From: Bradyrhizobium sp. DOA9
GTDB taxonomy: Bacteria > Pseudomonadota > Alphaproteobacteria > Rhizobiales > Xanthobacteraceae
Reading direction: 5' to 3'
DNA length: 64,000 nt
Assembly (NCBI RefSeq): GCF_000617845.2
Contig: NZ_DF820426.1
Span: 672,086-736,085 of the forward strand
Shown one piece after another: positions 17,657-27,409 of this stretch. Each line of letters opens with the position of its first letter. Within the stretch, counting starts at the first letter, position 1. A model generated the notes under the pieces. It was not told the DNA's origin. It made no database searches and saw only the letters and a list, made by a program, of their open reading frames with translations. The position numbers were made by a program, and so were the translations under genes.

Positions 17657-18690
17657 GCGACACGAGCGAAGAGAAAAACCTTCCACCAAGTCACAAGAAG
17701 CTGAGGGAGGCGCGTAAGAAAGGGCAGAGCCCGCGCAGCGCCGACTTTGTGACCGCGGCAGGCCTTTGCGCTGGTTTCGGCTGCCTGTGCTTCAGGGCTG
17801 GCGCGATCGAAGACGGATGGGACGAAGCCGTGCGGCTCATCGACAAGCTGCAGGAACAGCCCTTCAGCAATGCGGTCCGGCAGGCGTTGGTCGGATTGAT
17901 GGACCTTTTTATAGGAGCCGCGGCCCCCATCCTAGGTGCGGCGGTGGTTGCGGCGATTCTGGCCGGTGTCTTGGCCGGCGGCGGGCTGACGATTTCGGTT
18001 GAGCCGCTTAAACCCAGCTTTGAGAAATTGGATCCCGTCAAAGGGCTGAAGCGGATTGTCTCCCGGCGGTCGGCTGTCGAGCTTGGAAAGTCTATCGTCA
18101 AAATTTTGGTTCTCGGCGCTACGCTCGTCTTGACTGTGCTCGCAAGTTGGAGGGCACTGGTATACTTGCCCGTTTGCGATTTGAGCTGCTTTGGTTTTGT
18201 CTTTAAAGAGCTCAAGGTGCTGGTCGCGATTGCTGCCGGCGCTCTTCTGACTGGCGGCTTGGCTGATCTTCTCATTCAGCGTTGGTTGTTCTTGCGCGAC
18301 ATGCGCATGACGCAGAGCGAATCCAAGCGCGAGTCCAAGGAACAGGATGGTAATCCGCAGATCAAGGGCGAACACCGCAGGCTCCGCCGGGAGTCGGCGA
18401 ACGAGTCTCCGCTTGGCGTCCATCGGGCGACAGTGATAGTGACGGGGCGAGCGACGCTGATTGGGCTGCGCTACGTTCGGGGCGAGACCGGCGTCCCGGT
18501 ATTGGTGTGCCGCGGTGAGGGCGAAACGGCTTCACAATTACTGGCGGAGGCGCGCGCCCAACGTCTGAGCATTGTCGAGGATCATGTGTTGGCGCGTCAG
18601 CTGATCCGAAAAGGTGCGATGGGCAAGGCCGTTCCGATGGAGTGTTTCGAGAGGGTTGCAAAGGCAGTCTTTGCCGCCGGCCTAGTTTAG
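17653..18690 (+). CDS. rhcU: RhcU (SctU), export switch protein lacking the NPTH motif
   Basis: 345-aa FlhB/YscU-family protein. It begins MSDTSEEKNLPPSHKKLREA with the typical charged start. Transmembrane helices follow up to about residue 220, then the cytosolic switch domain (NPQIKGEHRRLRRE). Where autocleaving members have Asn-Pro-Thr-His, the codons at 18439-18453 read Thr-Gly-Arg-Ala-Thr (VIVTGRATLIGLRYV). The downstream C-terminal subdomain is intact. The protein is full length and looks functional, but self-cleavage is not expected. Confidence 0.94.
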   Translation: MSDTSEEKNLPPSHKKLREARKKGQSPRSADFVTAAGLCAGFGCLCFRAGAIEDGWDEAVRLIDKLQEQPFSNAVRQALVGLMDLFIGAAAPILGAAVVAAILAGVLAGGGLTISVEPLKPSFEKLDPVKGLKRIVSRRSAVELGKSIVKILVLGATLVLTVLASWRALVYLPVCDLSCFGFVFKELKVLVAIAAGALLTGGLADLLIQRWLFLRDMRMTQSESKRESKEQDGNPQIKGEHRRLRRESANESPLGVHRATVIVTGRATLIGLRYVRGETGVPVLVCRGEGETASQLLAEARAQRLSIVEDHVLARQLIRKGAMGKAVPMECFERVAKAVFAAGLV

Positions 18691-18880
18691 CGTCGCACAA
18701 AACAGCGATGCGCTCAAATCTCTGGTCAACGACCCAACTGTCCCAAACCTGATCTGCAAGCTGCACGATCCCAAGAAAGGATCGAGCAAAGAGTCGAATC
18801 CTGGAGGCTCGTCGGCCGATTCCAAGACTGACATGGACAAGAATAGCCAACCGACGTTCATGCTGGTCGGGTCTGATGCG
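18691..18880 (+). other. Startless reading frame after rhcU, possible gene remnant
   Basis: Directly after the rhcU stop, the plus strand reads SVAQNSDALKSLVNDPTVPN and then a Lys/Ser-rich segment (GSSKESNPGGSSADSKTDMD). No start codon is available. It may be the tail of a small T3SS gene that lost its 5' end. The tail overlaps the convergent 3' end of y4xK. Confidence 0.3.
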
Positions 18881-18884
18881 CCGC

Positions 18885-19517
18885 TTATTGGGTTTCTGGC
18901 ACAACCCTGTTATGCGTTTCATCCTCCAAATTACTCCTGTTGCCCGCCGACGTGGCCCCACGCGCGGTGATGGGAAGCACTGCACGATCACCACTGGTCG
19001 GCATGACAGCGTCGTTGCCTAACAAGTCGCCAGGTTCATTGACCATGACCGCAAGGTTATTCCGGACTGAGCAGCCAAGGGTTGGATTGAACGAATTGTC
19101 GTTCACTGTAGGACCGACGATGGAGAGCGAGGGGCAGACCGGAGGATGGGCTTCGAAAGTGATCGCTTCGATCCTCACCCCGGAACGAGCCGGCAAATCC
19201 ACACGAGAAGCGGACAGGCGGATGTTGTAGGTGGCAACGCCCATGGCGCGAGCCTCGTGGGCCACCTGTGCAATGAGTCTGGGTGGGCCGATGACACCCA
19301 CATGGAGGGCATCCCGCCGGCCGCGACTGGTCGCTGCAATAAAGCTTCGCAGCCGATGCCGTTCGGGGCCACGGAGGCTCTGCAGGAACAGCACGCTACT
19401 CTTCTGCTCGACCTGGATCTCTTGGTCAGCCGGCGCGGGCTGGATCGAGGCAGTATTTGCGCAGCCCCCCAATGTTGCTCCAATAGCGATCGGGTAGCAC
19501 AGATGTCGCAAAGTCAT
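18885..19517 (-). CDS. y4xK: Y4xK, CpaD-like lipoprotein
   Basis: 210-aa outer-membrane-type lipoprotein with a lipobox (IAIGATLGGC) ending the signal peptide near residue 19. The central part matches CpaD pilus-assembly lipoproteins (RHRLRSFIAATSRGRRDALH; FNPTLGCSVRNNLAVMVNEP). It follows rhcC2 by 10 bp and, as in other rhizobia, forms the ttsI-rhcC2-y4xK set. It probably helps the secretin-like RhcC2 reach or sit in the outer membrane. Confidence 0.88.
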   Translation of the reverse strand: MTLRHLCYPIAIGATLGGCANTASIQPAPADQEIQVEQKSSVLFLQSLRGPERHRLRSFIAATSRGRRDALHVGVIGPPRLIAQVAHEARAMGVATYNIRLSASRVDLPARSGVRIEAITFEAHPPVCPSLSIVGPTVNDNSFNPTLGCSVRNNLAVMVNEPGDLLGNDAVMPTSGDRAVLPITARGATSAGNRSNLEDETHNRVVPETQ

Positions 19518-19527
19518 TTGGCGATCC

Positions 19528-20982
19528 TCATTCGATAATAAAGCCGGAGCTGCCGGTCAATCCTGGCGCGCTAGCGCGAGGCGCATCGCGCTCTCGCGGC
19601 GGCCGGGCAACCGTGTTCGTCAAAATCCGCCCCGCGTCTGAGGGCGGTGAGATGCGGTCGCTCGGCGCACTCATCCGGTTTGGATTCGGTCCGGGTCGCA
19701 CGATATAGGGCGTGACAATAATGACCAACTCGGTTTCACGTTTTTGAAACGATGAGGAGCGAAAAAGCGCGCCCAGGATCGGCACGTCGCCGAGCCAGGG
19801 AAACTCGCCGATATCAGTGTTGAAGTTGCGCCTGATGAGGCCGCCGATTGCAAAGCTCTGACCGCTGGCGAGCTCGACCACGGTGCTCGCCCGCCGGGTC
19901 GAGAGGGCAGGGACCGCTATGCCATTGATCTTGACTTCGCCCTCGCTCGACAGTTCGCTGACTTCGGGCTTCACACGGACATTGATCTGATTATTGTTGA
20001 GAACCGTCGGAACGAACTCAAGGCTCACTCCGAACTGACGAAATTGGACGGAAACCTGCCGGTTGTCCTGCATCACCGGAATGGGGAATTCGCCCCCGGC
20101 GAGGAAGCTTGCGGCTTCGCCGGACATCGCCGTCAGGTTCGGCTCAGCCAGGATTGAGGCGAGGTGCTCGCTCGCGAGAGCGTCCAGAACAGCGCTCAAG
20201 TTGGTGTGGCCGGCGCTAAACCCAATCCCGATCGTGCCGCCGCCGCCGGCTGCGCCGGACCCTCCCCCTTTGCCGGTGACTAGGAAAGCGCCGTTTGGGC
20301 TCGAGGCGGTGAAGTTGATGTTGAGATCCTTGACGGCGGTGCGGGAGACCTCTGCCACCCGTACGCTGAGATTTACCTGTAATGAGCCGGCGACCTGGAT
20401 CTTGTTGGCAACCAGCGCACCAGCCCCAAGAAAATGCTCAGTGACCTTCCTGGCGGTCTCGACAACCTCGGCATTAGGCGCCGTACCGCTAAGGATCGCG
20501 CCGCGCGGGGTATAGCTGACCTGAATCGGATAGTCGCCGACCTCGGCCTTCAGCGTGGCCCGCAGATCCTCGATCGGTTGGGTGACGACAACACGCAGCT
20601 CGGCGAGAGCCTCTCCGTTGTCGTTTAGGGCGAACAGGCTAGTCCGTCCCGACTTTTTGCCAAACACGAAGATCGTGGTGTTCGACGGCGCCTGATAATC
20701 CGCGATGGTCGGGTCGGCAATAAAAACGCTCGCAGCCGGTCCGGTCAGATGAACCGTCTTTCCCTGTGAGGAGGTAAGGTTGAGCGTGCCGGTGGTGCTG
20801 CCAGGCGCCGCACGCGGCGCTTCTCCTTTGCCATCTCGCTTTACCTGAGCTGCGGCAGCAAGTGGAAATAGCAGAGCGACTGCACACAGGGCGTAGCAGA
20901 GGCGGGGAAAAGCGGCAGAGTGCGAGCTGCTGGCGGCCACCGACGGCTCATCGGCGCCGGTGTCATTGTTAACGACGTTCAA
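19528..20982 (-). CDS. rhcC2: RhcC2 (Y4xJ), CpaC-like secretin part of the T3SS channel
   Basis: 484-aa secretin. An N-terminal signal segment (YALCAVALLFPLAAAAQ) is followed by a pilus-type BON/N domain (GKTVHLTGPAASVFIADPTI). The secretin domain follows (LAEPNLTAMSGEAASFLAGG; PWLGDVPILGALFRSSSFQK). It resembles CpaC of tight-adherence pili more than YscC and supplies the barrel missing from NolW. The frame begins with TTG at 20982; a GTG 14 codons later is possible. Downstream of ttsI by 26 bp. Confidence 0.92.
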   Translation of the reverse strand: MNVVNNDTGADEPSVAASSSHSAAFPRLCYALCAVALLFPLAAAAQVKRDGKGEAPRAAPGSTTGTLNLTSSQGKTVHLTGPAASVFIADPTIADYQAPSNTTIFVFGKKSGRTSLFALNDNGEALAELRVVVTQPIEDLRATLKAEVGDYPIQVSYTPRGAILSGTAPNAEVVETARKVTEHFLGAGALVANKIQVAGSLQVNLSVRVAEVSRTAVKDLNINFTASSPNGAFLVTGKGGGSGAAGGGGTIGIGFSAGHTNLSAVLDALASEHLASILAEPNLTAMSGEAASFLAGGEFPIPVMQDNRQVSVQFRQFGVSLEFVPTVLNNNQINVRVKPEVSELSSEGEVKINGIAVPALSTRRASTVVELASGQSFAIGGLIRRNFNTDIGEFPWLGDVPILGALFRSSSFQKRETELVIIVTPYIVRPGPNPNRMSAPSDRISPPSDAGRILTNTVARPPRERDAPRASAPGLTGSSGFIIE

Positions 20983-21008
20983 GGGATTGTTGCTTTCAAG
21001 TGAGACTG

Positions 21009-21698
21009 CTAGGCAGCCGATGCTGCGCCGATGAGTTCAAGAGTGTAGCCGATACCGCGCGCGGTCTTGATCATGAGCGTTGCCCCCGCCTGGTTCAAAT
21101 GCGCTCGTAAGCGGTAAATCCCGACTTCCAGCGCATTGGTCGAGACCTCGTCGTCAAATGCATACAAGCTTTCTTCGAGCGCTGTGCGGGGCACGGTACG
21201 GCCCGCGCGGTTGAGCAAATGTTCAAGAATGCACACTTCGCGGCGCGCAATTCTCAGTCTTCGTCCACCGACGGAGACTTGTCTTGCGATCGGATCGAAA
21301 TGCAGATTCCCGAATGTCACCACCGGCGCCGTCATCTGCGTTGATCGTCGCAGAATAGCTCGCATGCGAGCAACGAGCTCGTCGATAGAAACGGGCTTGG
21401 GCAGAAAATCATCCGCTCCGGCGTTGAAGATCGCAATCCGCCGACTGAGATCATTGAGATTGCTCATCATCATAGTCGGCATTGATCGTCCTTCGCGCCG
21501 CAGCTGCTTCAACCAGTCCAAACCATCCCCATCGGGCAAGAAGCATTCGAGCAGTATCATGTGGTAGTTCGCGCAATCCAACGCGGCCGACGCCTCATCC
21601 AGCGTCTGCGTCACGTCGACAGCGAACCCGCAACTCAGAAGCGCTTCCTTTACGGCGCGGCCAAAGTCCGCATGATGATCAACCAGTAGAGTTCGCAT
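21009..21698 (-). CDS. ttsI: TtsI, transcriptional activator of T3SS and nop genes
   Basis: 229-aa OmpR-type response regulator with a receiver domain (1-115) and a winged-helix DNA-binding domain (GRTVPRTALEESLYAFDDEV). It binds tts boxes. At the usual phospho-acceptor site the receiver reads MILLECFLPDGDGL, i.e. Glu51 instead of Asp. TtsI of other rhizobia is reported to act without phosphorylation. No convincing nod box was found upstream. Confidence 0.95.
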   Translation of the reverse strand: MRTLLVDHHADFGRAVKEALLSCGFAVDVTQTLDEASAALDCANYHMILLECFLPDGDGLDWLKQLRREGRSMPTMMMSNLNDLSRRIAIFNAGADDFLPKPVSIDELVARMRAILRRSTQMTAPVVTFGNLHFDPIARQVSVGGRRLRIARREVCILEHLLNRAGRTVPRTALEESLYAFDDEVSTNALEVGIYRLRAHLNQAGATLMIKTARGIGYTLELIGAASAA

Positions 21699-22916
21699 TC
21701 ATCGCCTCTCGTCCATCCTCGGCAGGAGTTGAGCGTGCCACGCTTGACCATGACGATCGGCGGAACCAGAGGATGCCGCTTTGACGTGAATTCGAAAACC
21801 CGTGCGCGATACGCACGGGCTTGTTGGCAGGGCAGCCAATGTCTGCACGTCCGCCGTCGGCGGATAGGTGGGGGCCTGCGGCGGATGGCTCCAGCTCGCG
21901 GCGCAGCTCACAATCTCCTTTACGCCGGCAGAGATCTGCAATCTTTCACGAGGCTGAGAGCCCCCGCGATGTGCTGATTCATCTGCGGGCCGAGCATAAC
22001 GGTGGCTGCATGCATTAGGCGAACGCCTGCAGTGGCGATCGCGCCAAACTCGCGGAGCGGCGAGAGCGGCTGTACTTGCCGCCGAACGGACTTGCAAAAC
22101 CGACATTGGAACTCCTAAATCGTCTTGATCCGCGGTCAGTCCTGCAGGGCTGTTGAGCCTGTAGTGTCGTCAAGTCACTACGATACAGTTTTACGCGTTC
22201 AAGACAGTTCACGCGCTATGCGTCGGCCGACGGGCTGTAAAAGGCCAAGATGCGATGAAACAATCAACACGCCCATCGGAGGGTTAGACATTGTCTCGCT
22301 CGCCGGTGGTAATGGCCAGACATGGTGTCAACCGTCCTGAAGCTCGGTTGCTTCCAAGATCTTCTCCGCACCAGCCGAGCGAAGGCTGCCAAGGAAGGAC
22401 AAATAGAGACTGGCATTGCTGTCGCGCATTGTCTGAGGTCGTGAGGCCGGCTCAATTTCGTCAGACGGGTTGAACGGCGCAAGAACGATCTAGTCTCGAG
22501 CTTGGACTCAGCCTGTGATTGGTACGGCGATTGCTCGTCTTGTTCTCGCGCGCTGGATCCTTGTCTGGCTGCGAAGAGCGCGCTTCGTCTTACGTTCACA
22601 GAGCAGATTAACGATGCACGCTCTGAATCTGAGCAGTCGAGCAGTGTCCCAAGCCGTAACGGCCGAGCATTGAGGTTCTGAGACGTTCGCAATTGTCGCT
22701 ACCTGTCAGGAAGAGTTCACGCGAGTGGATTCTGTCGCGAGACTGTCGAAAATCCTACAATCTGACGCTGGGTGAGATTCAAGTGCCTTTCAGGGCTCTT
22801 GTATCGGCGCCATCAACATCGGACTCCTTGTGAGGCAATGACGACATGCTGTCGAGCTGTGCTAAGGTCAATCGCCCTCTGTCCAAGGCCGAGAGCATTT
22901 GTCCGTCCAATCAAGC
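21699..22916. other. Long gap upstream of ttsI, no confident gene
   Basis: About 1.2 kb without a frame that I can support. A short AAACAATCAA followed by CCATC at 22256-22275 recalls part of a nod box but is on the plus strand, facing away from ttsI, and the other half-site does not fit. The right part (22,700-22,916) is the damaged end of the IS630 element. Confidence 0.45.
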
Positions 22917-23857
22917 CTAGCGCCATAACTCAACCATGTTGAGCCAGCTTGCGTGCTTGGGAGTGTAGTGGAACTCGAGCCGTCGCAAGATCCGCCTGGC
23001 TTCGGCAGGCGGGAACGCCTGATAGAGGGCGCCGGCGGAGTGGGTCGATAGATTGTCCTGGACGACCCGGATGATCTCGGCGTCGGGATAATGGATGTCG
23101 ACGAGATCACGCATGCATTGGGCGTAATCTTTTGCGGCTCGCCGCTCGGTGACTTTGATCTTGCGCCAAGGACGATGCACGTCGAGGAGGACGAAGAGAT
23201 TGACTGTCCCATTGCGACGATACTCGTAATCGTAACGTTCGAGCTGGCCCGGCTTGGCCGGGATGGGCTGACGCACCTCGCCGATGAGTTGCACCGGGCT
23301 TTCGCCGAAGCACACCACTGGCCGTCTGGAGTCGGGCGCCTCGGCATAGAGGGCGAGCACATCCTCCATGCGGGCGACGTATTCGCCGTCGACCTGCGGA
23401 ATGCACCACATGTCTTTGCGCCAGGGCTTGAGGCCATTCTCGGCCAGGCGCCGCCGAACCGTCTCGTGCGACAGGCTCTTGTGTTCGGTGAGCTTGACCA
23501 TCGCACCCGCCAAAAGCTTGAGCGTCCAGCGGGCACGGCCCTTTGGCGGACTGGCGCAGGCTGTCGCCACCAGCAAGGCTTCTTCCTTGCCCGTGAGTTT
23601 GCGTTCCGCCCCGGGACGCGGCTCTTCGCTCAGCGCCCGCTCCAGATTGCCCTCCACGAAGCGTCGCTTGGTCCTATACACGGTCGAGCCGCTCAGGCCG
23701 ACGCTTTTTGCGATCTCTCGTCGCTGGTCCCGGCATCGGCGGCCAACAAAATCTGCGCTCGCTTGAGCTTGCGGGACGCATGCTTGCCGCCGCTGAGCAG
23801 CGCCCTCAGTTCGGTGCGCTCGATCTGGCTGAGTTCGACCCGATCGCGTACATTCAT
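22917..23857 (-). pseudogene. IS630-family transposase, frameshifted and truncated
   Basis: N-terminal helix-turn-helix part starts MNVRDRVELSQIERTELRAL at 23857. A 1-nt loss near 23715 (DAGTSDE then EIAKSVGLSG in another frame) breaks the frame. The remainder carries the DDE core: RRNGTVNLFVLLD, QDNLSTHSAGALY and the HYTPKHASWLNMVE signature. After that signature the frame stops and about 45 C-terminal residues are missing. Inactive. Confidence 0.88.
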
Positions 23858-23902
23858 GGCGTGCCTCCTCGTTCGAGGCACGCACGAACAACTGAATCGG
23901 AT

Positions 23903-24144
23903 GGCCGGCGTGAGTATTTCGACAAAACCCTTCACGCCCACGCAGGGGCAGTATCTGGCTTTTATCCACCTCTATACCCGGCTGCATCGCAGGCCCCCGG
24001 CCGAAACGGACATGCAGGAATATTTCCGCGTCAGCCCAGATGGTGCTGACGCTGGAACGCGCCGACCTCATCAGACGGCAGCCAAGGACGCCTCGCAGCA
24101 TCGAGCTCCTCATTGATCCAAAACTCCTGCCGGAGCTAATCTGA
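23903..24144 (+). pseudogene. LexA-like winged-helix repressor fragment, frameshifted
   Basis: Plus strand reads STKPFTPTQGQYLAFIHLYT then AETDMQEYFRVSP, and continues in a different frame as QMVLTLERADLIRRQPRTPR to ELLIDPKLLPELI and a stop at 24142-24144. Together this is a small LexA-N-terminal-type winged-helix protein often carried on mobile elements. A short deletion near 24040 removes a few residues and shifts the frame. Divergent from the IS630 remnant. Confidence 0.7.
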
Positions 24145-24377
24145 CCGCCGGACCCAACCCGTCAAAATCACCGTGCAGAGCCACTAGTGGGAAAATCGGA
24201 GCGGGCGCGGGACCATGTGACGCGCAGGACCTAGCGTTCGGAATGCAGACTGCCGATCGCGCGAGCCAAGTGGTTCGGCAACCGGCTGAGGAGAGAGACG
24301 ATTGCGAAACGTCATTTTGAATGCGGTCTCCATACATTGCGATCGACTATGAGGTCTTTAGGCATGCTCGGCAAAAT

Positions 24378-25136
24378 TCATTGTTTTGATGGAACGCATT
24401 CAGGTTGCGGATCGGTTGTCTCCTGCGGAACGACAGCAACGGCGGCATACCAGTCCGCCCGATCGATCCCAACGAGATCGGTTCCATCAACCAGGATGCG
24501 CATCGATTTCAATGCTGGCTTAAAGACTGTCGATTTACCGCATCCGGTGTCGCCGATCAGGAAGGTAATGCCGCCGTGCGTAGCCGTAAACGATACATTG
24601 GTAACACCGCGGCCTTTTTCGTAGAAATAGCCAACGCCTTCGAATTTCAGCCGGCCGGCCGAGGGTACGAAATCGCGAGTATGAGATACCCACCGCTCCT
24701 GCCATGCCGCCCACACACGGGCGAGAGGTATGAGGTCGGCGCGCGAGCGTGCCACGTGTTCGATCGCGCGCGCGACCATTTCGAAGGGGCATATTGAGTT
24801 GGAGTAGGAGCGTGTTAAACAGCGCATATCGCCGATCGTTACTGCGCCGGCTTTGTACTTAGATGGGAGAAGTCGACTCGTAACGGCAAATTGTAACGCC
24901 ACGCCGGGACCGAGCGCAGCGATGTAGGCGACCCGCTGCACCACATAAGCTCGCCAGTTGTCGTGGACTTCTCGCGCCTTCATCGTGAAGCGCAGGCTCA
25001 TCCAGGAATGACTGCCGAAATGGCGCAAGGTCTCTATGGCGTTCAAGACGTTGCCGATAAAGCGCGCATTCGCCTGGCCGGCTTCGCTGGCCCGGTCGAG
25101 GAACACCCTGGCCCGTCGCGTAGAACTCCACGTCAA
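24378..25136 (-). pseudogene. ABC-transporter fragment (membrane plus P-loop)
   Basis: 252-aa fragment of an exporter-type ABC protein. It keeps part of the membrane domain and the junction to the nucleotide-binding domain (RLKFEGVGYFYEKGRGVTNV), a Walker A (GDTGCGKST), and a Q-loop-like VVPQET. The segment between Walker A and the Q loop is shortened. The signature motif, Walker B and H-loop are missing, as is the N-terminus. Not functional. Flanked by IS remnants on both sides. Confidence 0.7.
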
Positions 25137-25237
25137 AGCAATCGCGGCTCCACCATTGATCTGAGGCCGGCAAACTGGACCATTTTTGGCTAGAGTTGCG
25201 CTGCGTCAATCCCCTCGGCTGGGGGGAGCGGACAACG

Positions 25238-25504
25238 ATGAAGGTCTCGAAGTTTTCGGGCGCCCAGAAGGCGTTCATTCTCAAGCAGGGCAACGACGGG
25301 GTCCCGGTGGCGGAGATCTGCCGCAAAGCCGGGATCAGCCAGGCGACCTATTTCAACTGGAAGAAAAAGTACGACGGGCTGCTGCCGACCGAGATGCGCC
25401 GGTTGAAGCAGCTCGAGGACGAGAACGCCAAGTTGAAGAAGCTGGTGGCGGACCTGTCGCTCGACAAGGAGATGCTGCAGGACGTGATCCGCCGAAAGCT
25501 GTGA
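25238..25504 (+). CDS. IS3-family OrfA, element truncated
   Basis: 88-aa IS3-type OrfA: helix-turn-helix (VAEICRKAGISQATYFNWKK) followed by a leucine-zipper-like helix (LKQLEDENAKLKKLVADLSL). Start at ATG 25238. OrfB begins at about 25501 (KPGRKRKLVDEVYGEWQVS) but is lost after 25557, so no transposase catalytic domain remains. Confidence 0.85.
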   Translation: MKVSKFSGAQKAFILKQGNDGVPVAEICRKAGISQATYFNWKKKYDGLLPTEMRRLKQLEDENAKLKKLVADLSLDKEMLQDVIRRKL

Positions 25505-25610
25505 AGCCTGGTCGGAAGCGCAAGCTCGTCGATGAGGTTTACGGTGAGTGGCAGGTCTCCTGGCTGCTGTTATGTTCCTCTGTGAGTCACTGGCGGAATT
25601 GATGAGGCTT

Positions 25611-26080
25611 CATGAAGAAGCAGATCGTGGACAGCGGGCGCTACAAGCCGAATACTTCGATGACCTCATTGACGAGAGCGACCCTGTTCGGGTGAGCGAC
25701 GTATTTGTCGATACGCTCGGTTGGCTGAGATGAGCTTTGAGGTTGCGGAGCCAGCGGTCGGCGTCGTGCCCCTCTGTGCTCATCGAACGTTGCCAGAGAT
25801 GGAGTTTGTGGCGATGGCGAGGCGTCGCCATCGACGGCAGCAAGTTCAAGGCCGTGAACAAGCGGGACAGGAACTTCACGCGCGCGATGATGGAGCGACG
25901 GCGTGCTCAGTTGGAGTCGAGCATCGCACGCTATCTCGGTCAACTCGACACGGCAAAGCGACAGGAGCCGGTGCAGGCGCTAGCCGCAAAGGTGACAAAG
26001 CTTGCCAAGAAGCTGACAAAGCTGAAGGATGAAGTGGACAAGCTTGCGGCTACAAGAAGCATGCTATCTTCGCCAGAGCG
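25611..26080 (+). pseudogene. IS1182-family transposase remnant
   Basis: Fragments in shifting frames match IS1182 transposases: DLIDESDPVRVSDVFVDTLG (early domain), then, after a large deletion, GVAIDGSKFKAVNKRDRNFT with the first catalytic aspartate, and a helical KLAKKLTKLKDEVDKLAA. Several frameshifts and internal deletions. Inactive. Confidence 0.75.
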
Positions 26081-26085
26081 CCATC

Positions 26086-26290
26086 GCGGCCGAGGCCGTC
26101 AAGCTGGTTATTGTTCTGTTCGCCATCGCACGCGAGATCAATTGTCTTGCGCTGCGGGAGCGCCGGCGCGTGCCGCAGCAGTGCAGCCGAGTCTTATCCT
26201 TGAACTGCAGGGATGGTTGCTCGAACAACGCTCGAAGCTCTCCAAAAACTACGAGACGATCATGGCGATCAACTATTTCCTCTGGGACAC
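26086..26290 (+). pseudogene. IS66 TnpC remnant
   Basis: Plus-strand pieces AIAAEAVKLVIVLFAIAREI and, in another frame, LQGWLLEQRSKLSKNYETIM AINYFL match the region of IS66-family TnpC before the final catalytic glutamate. About 70 residues remain, with a frameshift near 26190. Confidence 0.7.
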
Positions 26291-26552
26291 AGTGTACCCC
26301 CTCTTGTTGATAACCGATGAATTTGCATATTCCCAGAATTACGGCCCATCGCGAGCTACGGGCCGCCTCCGTGGACCAAAAGAAATTGAACCTTCGCCGG
26401 CTCCGATGAGGGCGTGCGGCTGCGATCTATGCCTTGATTGCACCGCCAAGCCTCCACGAGATCGATTCCACAGGCTGGGCTCGACGACGTGTGTCGTAGA
26501 GAGCCTGTCATGAGCGTTCGGTGGGAGGACATGGTTGAGGATCGGTGCCACC

Positions 26553-26840
26553 AGCGATGTTCATATCTTAGTGAAGCCGCTCTCCGAGCGATACCTGTCA
26601 TTGGCTGAACGCGAGGAAATCGCCCTTGTTAGCTTGCAGGGCCATTACGTACAGGAGATGGGGCGTCGCCTGGAGCGGGCTGCTTCGACAGTCTCGCGTG
26701 AACTGCGGCGGAACGCGGCCACCCGCGGCGGCGGGTTGGAGCATCGGGCAATAACTGCCCAATGGAATGCGGACCGATCTGCCCGCCACCCCAGCCAAAA
26801 AAAAGCTCGCGGCGAGGGCGATTGGGGCTTGAAGTCTACG
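26553..26840 (+). pseudogene. IS30-family transposase N-terminal remnant
   Basis: Reads KPLSERYLSLAEREEIALVS followed by RRLERAASTVSRELRRNAAT, the helix-turn-helix of IS30-family transposases. The frame diverges after about residue 90 and no DDE core is present. The 26,300-26,550 stretch before it contains no clear gene. Confidence 0.75.
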
Positions 26841-26844
26841 TGGC

Positions 26845-27409
26845 GTCAGGTTGTACAGTTTGGATCATACCTACCGCTATCGCTCTGAACCTTCATGATC
26901 ACGAGAAAGGCGTCAATGTTTCAGGTTCTTCGGGGCCTTAGAGTATGTGGCTGTGCAGGCACGATCCGGTTGGTTGTAGCGAATGTGAGGACATGAACTG
27001 AAGAATTGAAGACGAAGCAGAATATGCAGTGCAAGTATCAATCCCGAACGTGTTCCAATTGCAATGGGACGGCCTGCTTTCGATCTCGATGTGCCGCATG
27101 CGGCCTTGCCCAGGAGGAAGGTCCCACGCTGGTGCTTTTCGGATGGGCAAGTATTTGGCTTTCGTTTCTCTTGAATTGTTTGGTTTGGCGAGCGGTCATA
27201 TGTTGCCCAGGAGGCTAGGTCGCTCTTCTGCAGCCAAGGCTGAGCAAGTGTGAGTAATGCACGAGCTCACAGCGGCGCGTGATAACGGTCCTTTTGTTCG
27301 ATTTGGTGATCTTGGTGTCTGGTTTTTTTAGGCCGGAGTTTCTGTGGTCTCTGCACCGGAGTGTGGCTCTGGGCAGCTATGAATAGTCATGTCATCTAGG
27401 GAGAGTGGT
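26845..27409. other. Gap upstream of the NopD-like gene, no tts box recognised
   Basis: About 560 bp between the IS30 remnant and the effector gene. No open frame with convincing signals. I looked for a tts box in this stretch and saw only an unmatched half (GCGTCAGGTTGT near 26,847), so the promoter of the gene at 27410 is unknown. Confidence 0.5.

Noticed and set aside
22235..22280. Possible nod box upstream of ttsI (AAACAATCAA followed by CCATC)
   Set aside because: Only part of the second half-site fits, the ATC-N9-GAT spacing is absent, and it faces away from ttsI.
26250..26550. Overlapping short frames on both strands between the IS66 and IS30 remnants
   Set aside because: No start signals or recognisable transposase motifs; treated as unassigned IS debris.
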